Shown here: positions 35,701 to 38,613 of the stretch, piece after piece | How positions within the stretch are numbered: position 1 is the stretch's first letter | How the letters are laid out: every line of letters begins with the position of its first letter | Source: DATLXH01 sp035576005 | GTDB taxonomy: Bacteria; Acidobacteriota; Thermoanaerobaculia; Gp7-AA8 | Direction: 5' to 3' | DNA length: 38,613 nt | NCBI GenBank assembly: GCA_035576005.1 | Contig: DATLXH010000138.1 | Span: 1 to 38,613, forward strand | Notes under the pieces: model-generated | Databases searched by the model: none | What the model was told of the DNA's origin: nothing | The model's input: the letters and a program-made list of their open reading frames with translations, nothing else | Position numbers and translations under genes: made by a program

Positions 35701-36917
35701 ATCGCTGCGTTCTCGATCAGGTTCCGTATGTACCTGACAAAGGTCAAAGCTGAAAGTGCGAGCAGTCCCGCCTGCACCACTCTTGCGATATCGGGTCGCT
35801 TCCAGACCGATCTGACGATGAAGAAGACGACGAGCCAGAGAGTGATCGCCGTGAGCAGAAGATCGAACGGTGAGCGTGTCAGAGGGCCGGCGATTCGTGA
35901 TCCGTAGACGGAGAATCCGAACAGGCCCCATCGGTCATCGATGGGATTCACGCCGAGGAGCGCGACTCGCGCCGCGCTCACCAGAGCGATGCTGATCGCG
36001 GCACTGGATGGACTGAAAGCGCGCACGGACCACGAATTTCGGGTCCGTCGCAGGTATACGAGAAGTGCGACGAAGGCGCCGAGTGCCAGCAGGATCGAGC
36101 TGACTGCTCTGCCACGCGCGAAGGCTGCTGCCGAGAGCTCATCCGGTCGCCGCGGTGAGATGTCGACCAGAAGGCTGCCATCGGAACGCCGATCGACCAG
36201 GAAGCGTGTAGTTCCCGAGGCCTGACGCAGCGTCCCTGAATGAAATCGAAGTAAACCGGCGCGCCGTCCTGCAGACCTCGGGATCAGATCGGTGGCGCTG
36301 ACTCCGTCATTGCGGACCCGCGTGAAAGCTTCGATGGAGAGGCGAGACACGCCGAGATCGACCGACTTGCGCTCCAGTATCGAAAATGCTGTCACGCCGA
36401 ACTGATAGCTCGTCGCATCCAGACTCGTCAGGTCCTGGCCCCACCATGCCAGTGAGCGCCCTTTCTCATCGAGGATTCTGATCCCCTGATGCTCCCCGGA
36501 ATCCTGACGCTCGAGGAGTGCGAAAAGCTCGGCCTGTGAGGGTGGGGCGGTCCGTCCGTAAAGCGAGAGAGAAATCCGTTGAACGATGGCGTCCAGGTCG
36601 CCTCTCTGATTGAAGACTGCCTGGCGGATCACACCGATAAGTCTGCTGAGCTCCTCTTCGGACCGTTCCTTCTGACGGTCTCCCTGACCATATTGCCAGG
36701 TCGCGCCGTCCACGATCGCCGCGCAGAGGAGGAAGGCGGCGATGACTCTAACCACCGCCGAGCGCGACAGGAGGAACAGCGCGATGGCCGCGACCGCGCT
36801 CGCCACCGCAACTGTAATCAGGTGTACCGGCGCGAAGGGAAGCAGTCTCGAGAAGCTGACTGCACTGAGAACGGCGATCGCTGCGAGCTCCCGCCAATCA
36901 CCTCGCCGGTCTTTCAT
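32787..36917 (-). CDS. Very large NtrY-like sensor histidine kinase
   Basis: 1376 residues from the ATG at 36917 (GTG one codon earlier). About 13 TM segments and three extracytoplasmic regions are predicted: three TMs at ~12-71, a ~200-residue domain (72-271), about eight TMs (272-517), a ~240-residue domain (518-760), TMs at ~761-781 and ~800-822, a ~145-residue domain, and a TM at ~970-990. Then follow HAMP (~991-1045), PAS (~1050-1150), HisKA with His1169 in QVAHEIKNPLTP, and HATPase (ENAFQATPPGG, DSGAGV, GTGLGLAIARK). The kinase core matches NtrY, but the protein is almost twice as long. No response regulator gene is in the window. The stop is next to a palindromic repeat. Confidence 0.92.
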   Translation of the reverse strand: MKDRRGDWRELAAIAVLSAVSFSRLLPFAPVHLITVAVASAVAAIALFLLSRSAVVRVIAAFLLCAAIVDGATWQYGQGDRQKERSEEELSRLIGVIRQAVFNQRGDLDAIVQRISLSLYGRTAPPSQAELFALLERQDSGEHQGIRILDEKGRSLAWWGQDLTSLDATSYQFGVTAFSILERKSVDLGVSRLSIEAFTRVRNDGVSATDLIPRSAGRRAGLLRFHSGTLRQASGTTRFLVDRRSDGSLLVDISPRRPDELSAAAFARGRAVSSILLALGAFVALLVYLRRTRNSWSVRAFSPSSAAISIALVSAARVALLGVNPIDDRWGLFGFSVYGSRIAGPLTRSPFDLLLTAITLWLVVFFIVRSVWKRPDIARVVQAGLLALSALTFVRYIRNLIENAAISPIPDHIIPSSIAQGVLLFSTLLVAFAMMHLSGSADGMRGSIKPMIAAAVLLVIGLATAPAVELRQAMLPVGIAALLSIAVNIVTRRRFARLLLRALLAALVVYLPAIIFQAEGSRNFVAETYAPFLVGESGQLRTMVEDALGDDFRSIDLRSILPDSFDKVDLGDLSYALWKRSDLSKWHVPATITVNDPKGNLISRFGVGLPQFSGRESQARQETFTLGNLRRDLIRFDFVTSGEEPSSLRGSVHILSPTDPGAAAIGDVYRDFFREGSEEPALHTPAEPALFDAQGNLHGSTSVRLPSSPSWYLRSMQPGSGKWIRSPLSSTSRIYLRRTNNSLFAFPLQLPTTAQHLRRAGGVVVWALGMAIVALTIRLLPRFITFLSSAPRSLSFRVRTALSLTAVIILPLLIFVLFVRAYLTNRLEADYLERGQMGLNTAQRVIEDYLASSSSSRPEQVLDDDVLTWLARVIGHDLHLYRDDRLFASSRRDLFTAQVESDQLPGQIYASLVLRGGQLIRAEHQSGASRFVEFYSPISLAQGSSYTLALPFIVQARQIESQVNDLATTIYLILILISFASIVVAFGAASGMTRPVNSLIAGARAVAAGNFDHNVRLPNDPELRLLVSTFTDMAQSIRRQQDDLRHERDRLQTLLESINAAVVVVDESLNIVTTNLAARRLFTLSLTPSGRFEPVYPEVRSFLDAHRDRRVESKEIEIQSDEGARTFRFSIVPLPDSGEEMLIGEDVTEILRSNRLEAWSEMARQVAHEIKNPLTPIQLTAEHLRMIADRDGHDLKEQVRSGVANILRQVTTLKETSKEFSDYASLRQPKLESLDLRQMLEELSSDYMNSRDRGVELRTDIGPSTPSQLRADHRLLRGAIANLVENAFQATPPGGHVTLSSAAVDSKVRISVTDSGAGVLPELMSKIFDPYFSTKSTGTGLGLAIARKSVEEHGGRIFAEKRAEGFTVSIELPLRR

Positions 36918-37030
36918 CACGGTAATTTAGTGCATGCAGCCAGTTCTGTGCACTGCTTCGGAAGACGGCTCCGGAGCGCTGCCTTCGCGGCAACGCTCCG
37001 GAATGTGATGGTGTCGGGGTGGGAAGATGA

Positions 37031-37459
37031 TCAACTACCGGAGCGAATGGATACGATCGACCAGCGGTCACCTTTGTTTCTCAGTGTTACGTAGAGCTCG
37101 CGCGCTTCGTTCTGCCCAGAGGGCTTGATTGTCCATTCAGCAGTGAGGTGATACTGATTCTCAGCGCTGACTTTCCTTGCACTCTTCTGCTTGAAACCTG
37201 ACGGCTTGGTTTTATTGAAGAGCTCGTCGAGCATGTATGACGCCCGGTCACGCGCGAAGAAACCATCAGCTTCAATGATGCCTGGGAACTGGAGCATCAC
37301 CTGATCCCCTTCGGTCATGCCGGCGATGATCTGTTGCGTTTCCCCTCGCTCGAACCCGCGGGTGATTCCGGACATCGCTGCATCGAGATCTTTGTATTGC
37401 GCCGATGCGACCAGCGGAACAAACATCATGAACAAGGCGATTCGGATCGAGGTTTTCAT
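37031..37459 (-). CDS. Small secreted protein, possibly DUF4783/NTF2-like
   Basis: 142 residues from the ATG at 37459, with GGAG six bases upstream; the frame is open four codons further. A signal peptide (MKTSIRIALFMMFVPLVASA) directs export. The mature part (~120 residues) has an NTF2-like or DUF4783-like look: an N-terminal helix (FERGETQQIIAGM), a ligand-like strand (VMLQFPGIIEADGFF), RASYMLDELFNKTKPSGF, then strands ending ELYVTLRNKGDRWSIVSIRS. I recognise the pattern only weakly. It stands alone between the kinase gene and the RluA-type gene. The AT-rich spacer 37472-37563 probably holds its promoter. Confidence 0.7.
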   Translation of the reverse strand: MKTSIRIALFMMFVPLVASAQYKDLDAAMSGITRGFERGETQQIIAGMTEGDQVMLQFPGIIEADGFFARDRASYMLDELFNKTKPSGFKQKSARKVSAENQYHLTAEWTIKPSGQNEARELYVTLRNKGDRWSIVSIRSGS

Positions 37460-37563
37460 AGTTGTCTCCACGGATATGGGTAACGAACTCGCCCTGTGCT
37501 TTATTCGACTATCTTACTTAAAAACATACAGGCCAGTAGTTTAGGGGACTATGTGGCCTCGAA

Positions 37564-38295
37564 TCAGAGCAGGTTGTAGTCGTCGTATGACAGTTTTGGC
37601 CGGGTTAGAGACAGGTCACGATCGGTCATTGCCACCATACCTCTGCTCCCTGCCTCGTCGCGGAAGTCGACAGGGATGGATGCGGAGACCGCAACACTCT
37701 CTCCTGAGAGTGGATGGCGCATATCGAGGCGGGCGGCGTGGAGCATCGGCCGGACCGCGTTACGGGATCCATAGAGCCAGTCCCCCACGAGCGGATTTCC
37801 AATCGCTGCCAAGTGGACGCGGATCTGATGTGTGCGGCCTGTCAGGAGTTGGATGAGCAGCAGGGAGCCGTTCGCACCGCTCTCAATCGGCTCGATGTGG
37901 GTGAGCGCTCTTCGTCCCTCGCGCCTGACTCCGAAGGAGATCGGACCGATTCGAGACAGAGGCGCGTCGACGAGTTGCCCGACCACCAGACCCTCGGAGA
38001 GTGCGACGTAGGTTTTCCTGATCTGCTTTCTTTCGAACTGCCTTGTGAGGTTCGCATTGATCTTCGAGAGCTTGGAAAAGAACATCACCCCGCTCGTGCC
38101 GCGGTCGAGTCGTTGCATGAGGAACAACTCTTCGTGTTTTTCGTTCGCGTACTGCTGCGCCAGTTCGAGAAGCACTGGCTCGTCGGCGTCATATCCGCGC
38201 TGGACCACGATCCCGGGAGGTTTGTTGACGAACAGGAGCGCCTCGTCCTCGAAGAGGATGCTCAGGGGGTCGAGCTTTCCGGCGTCTGGCAACAT
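37564..38295 (-). CDS. RluA-family RNA pseudouridine synthase
   Basis: 243 residues, cytoplasmic. It isomerises uridine to pseudouridine in rRNA or tRNA. The N-terminal strand ILFEDEALLFVNKPPGIVV and the catalytic Asp in QRLDRGTSGVMFFSK are typical of the RluA group. The usual motif is HRLDxxTSG, and here His is Gln. LLTGRTHQIRVHLAAIGNPLVGDWLYG is the other conserved block, followed by HAARLDMRHPLSGE. The protein lacks an S4 domain, so it is a short form (TruC/RluA-like). The specific target base cannot be assigned. The ATG has no clear Shine-Dalgarno. Confidence 0.9.
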   Translation of the reverse strand: MLPDAGKLDPLSILFEDEALLFVNKPPGIVVQRGYDADEPVLLELAQQYANEKHEELFLMQRLDRGTSGVMFFSKLSKINANLTRQFERKQIRKTYVALSEGLVVGQLVDAPLSRIGPISFGVRREGRRALTHIEPIESGANGSLLLIQLLTGRTHQIRVHLAAIGNPLVGDWLYGSRNAVRPMLHAARLDMRHPLSGESVAVSASIPVDFRDEAGSRGMVAMTDRDLSLTRPKLSYDDYNLL

Positions 38296-38450
38296 GATTT
38301 AAAGGCCAGGTCAACATCTCACATTGCCGCGTCGTTGACTGGACTTGCTGTGGCGCGAAGTAATCGATTGAAGTGACGCACTGGGTGTCGTAGGGACGAC
38401 ACATCGTTTCTTCCTCTCAGTCGCAGCGCACCCGCTGGTAAATAGCTTCT

Positions 38451-38613
38451 GATGACACCGGTTCACTGTTTGACGTCGTTGAGCCGCGAAGCGGCGTAAT
38501 CCCTCTCCCCGGCGGGGAGAGGGAAGCGAGCGGAGCGAAGCAGGGAGAGGGGCGTGAAAGTCTCGCCAGTCCTTCGAAAAGGGCGAGGTCTTCGTATCTC
38601 TCGCGGCCCCTCT
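38451..38613 (-). repeat. Dispersed ~160-bp repeat, copy 2 (inverted)
   Basis: This is the reverse complement of 3302-3463 with eight differences by my alignment, and it continues to the window edge. The spacer 38296-38450 before it shows no gene or other clear signal. Confidence 0.85.

Noticed and set aside
34650..35753. 367-codon plus-strand frame
   Set aside because: Antisense to the sensor kinase, with Arg/Glu/Gly-rich, non-protein-like composition.

Overview
The window reads as chromosomal DNA from a GC-rich Gram-negative bacterium. A Ser/Thr kinase fused to a PD40/TolB-like propeller, a coupled lysS-lolE pair, an MXAN_5187-like protein, PilZ proteins, frequent TTG/GTG starts and many palindromic intergenic repeats together suggest Acidobacteriota (perhaps Thermoanaerobaculia-like). 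That assignment is inference; there is no rRNA or other decisive marker. I see no tRNA, rRNA, CRISPR array, prophage or transposase.

Layout. Positions 1-10130 carry a cyclic-di-GMP signalling cluster: a membrane GGDEF-EAL protein (minus), a PilZ protein (plus), a repeat-rich spacer, a secreted protein of six carboxypeptidase-regulatory/Cna-B-like repeats (minus), a 1156-residue HAMP-PAS-GGDEF-TM-PAS-GGDEF-EAL protein (plus) and a second PilZ protein (minus) that shares an unrecognised C-terminal domain with the first. Both EAL domains are damaged, in different ways. From 10171 to 14569 lie an SH3/TonB-C-like protein and a coupled operon of a sodium:solute symporter and a NagZ-like GH3 lipoprotein. 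From 14797 to 20653 the minus strand holds lysS-lolE, an aminotransferase, a TPR lipoprotein and an MXAN_5187-like protein. selA is divergent from these. A tightly overlapping minus-strand operon (DUF2064, nnrDE, tsaE) follows, then on the plus strand a transpeptidase with a TPR-like N-terminus, a third PilZ protein and the kinase-propeller. The right end (30229-38295, minus) has a thioredoxin-reductase-like flavoprotein, a CAP-domain protein, a 1376-residue NtrY-like sensor kinase, a small secreted protein and an RluA-type pseudouridine synthase.

How it works together. The left 10 kb looks like a c-di-GMP module: GGDEF domains with intact active sites and I-sites make the messenger, the EAL domains look catalytically disabled, and PilZ proteins would read it. 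Most of the rest is housekeeping: translation, envelope maintenance, metabolite repair, tRNA modification and selenocysteine synthesis.

The spacers are unusual. At least seven families of inverted or direct repeats fill nearly all the longer intergenic regions. One repeat of about 160 bp occurs in opposite orientation near both ends of the window, so it could act as an inversion substrate. I found no wholly new multi-gene system. The best leads are the PilZ-plus-unknown-domain family, the chimeric GGDEF protein with a topology conflict, and the parallel loss of EAL catalytic residues.
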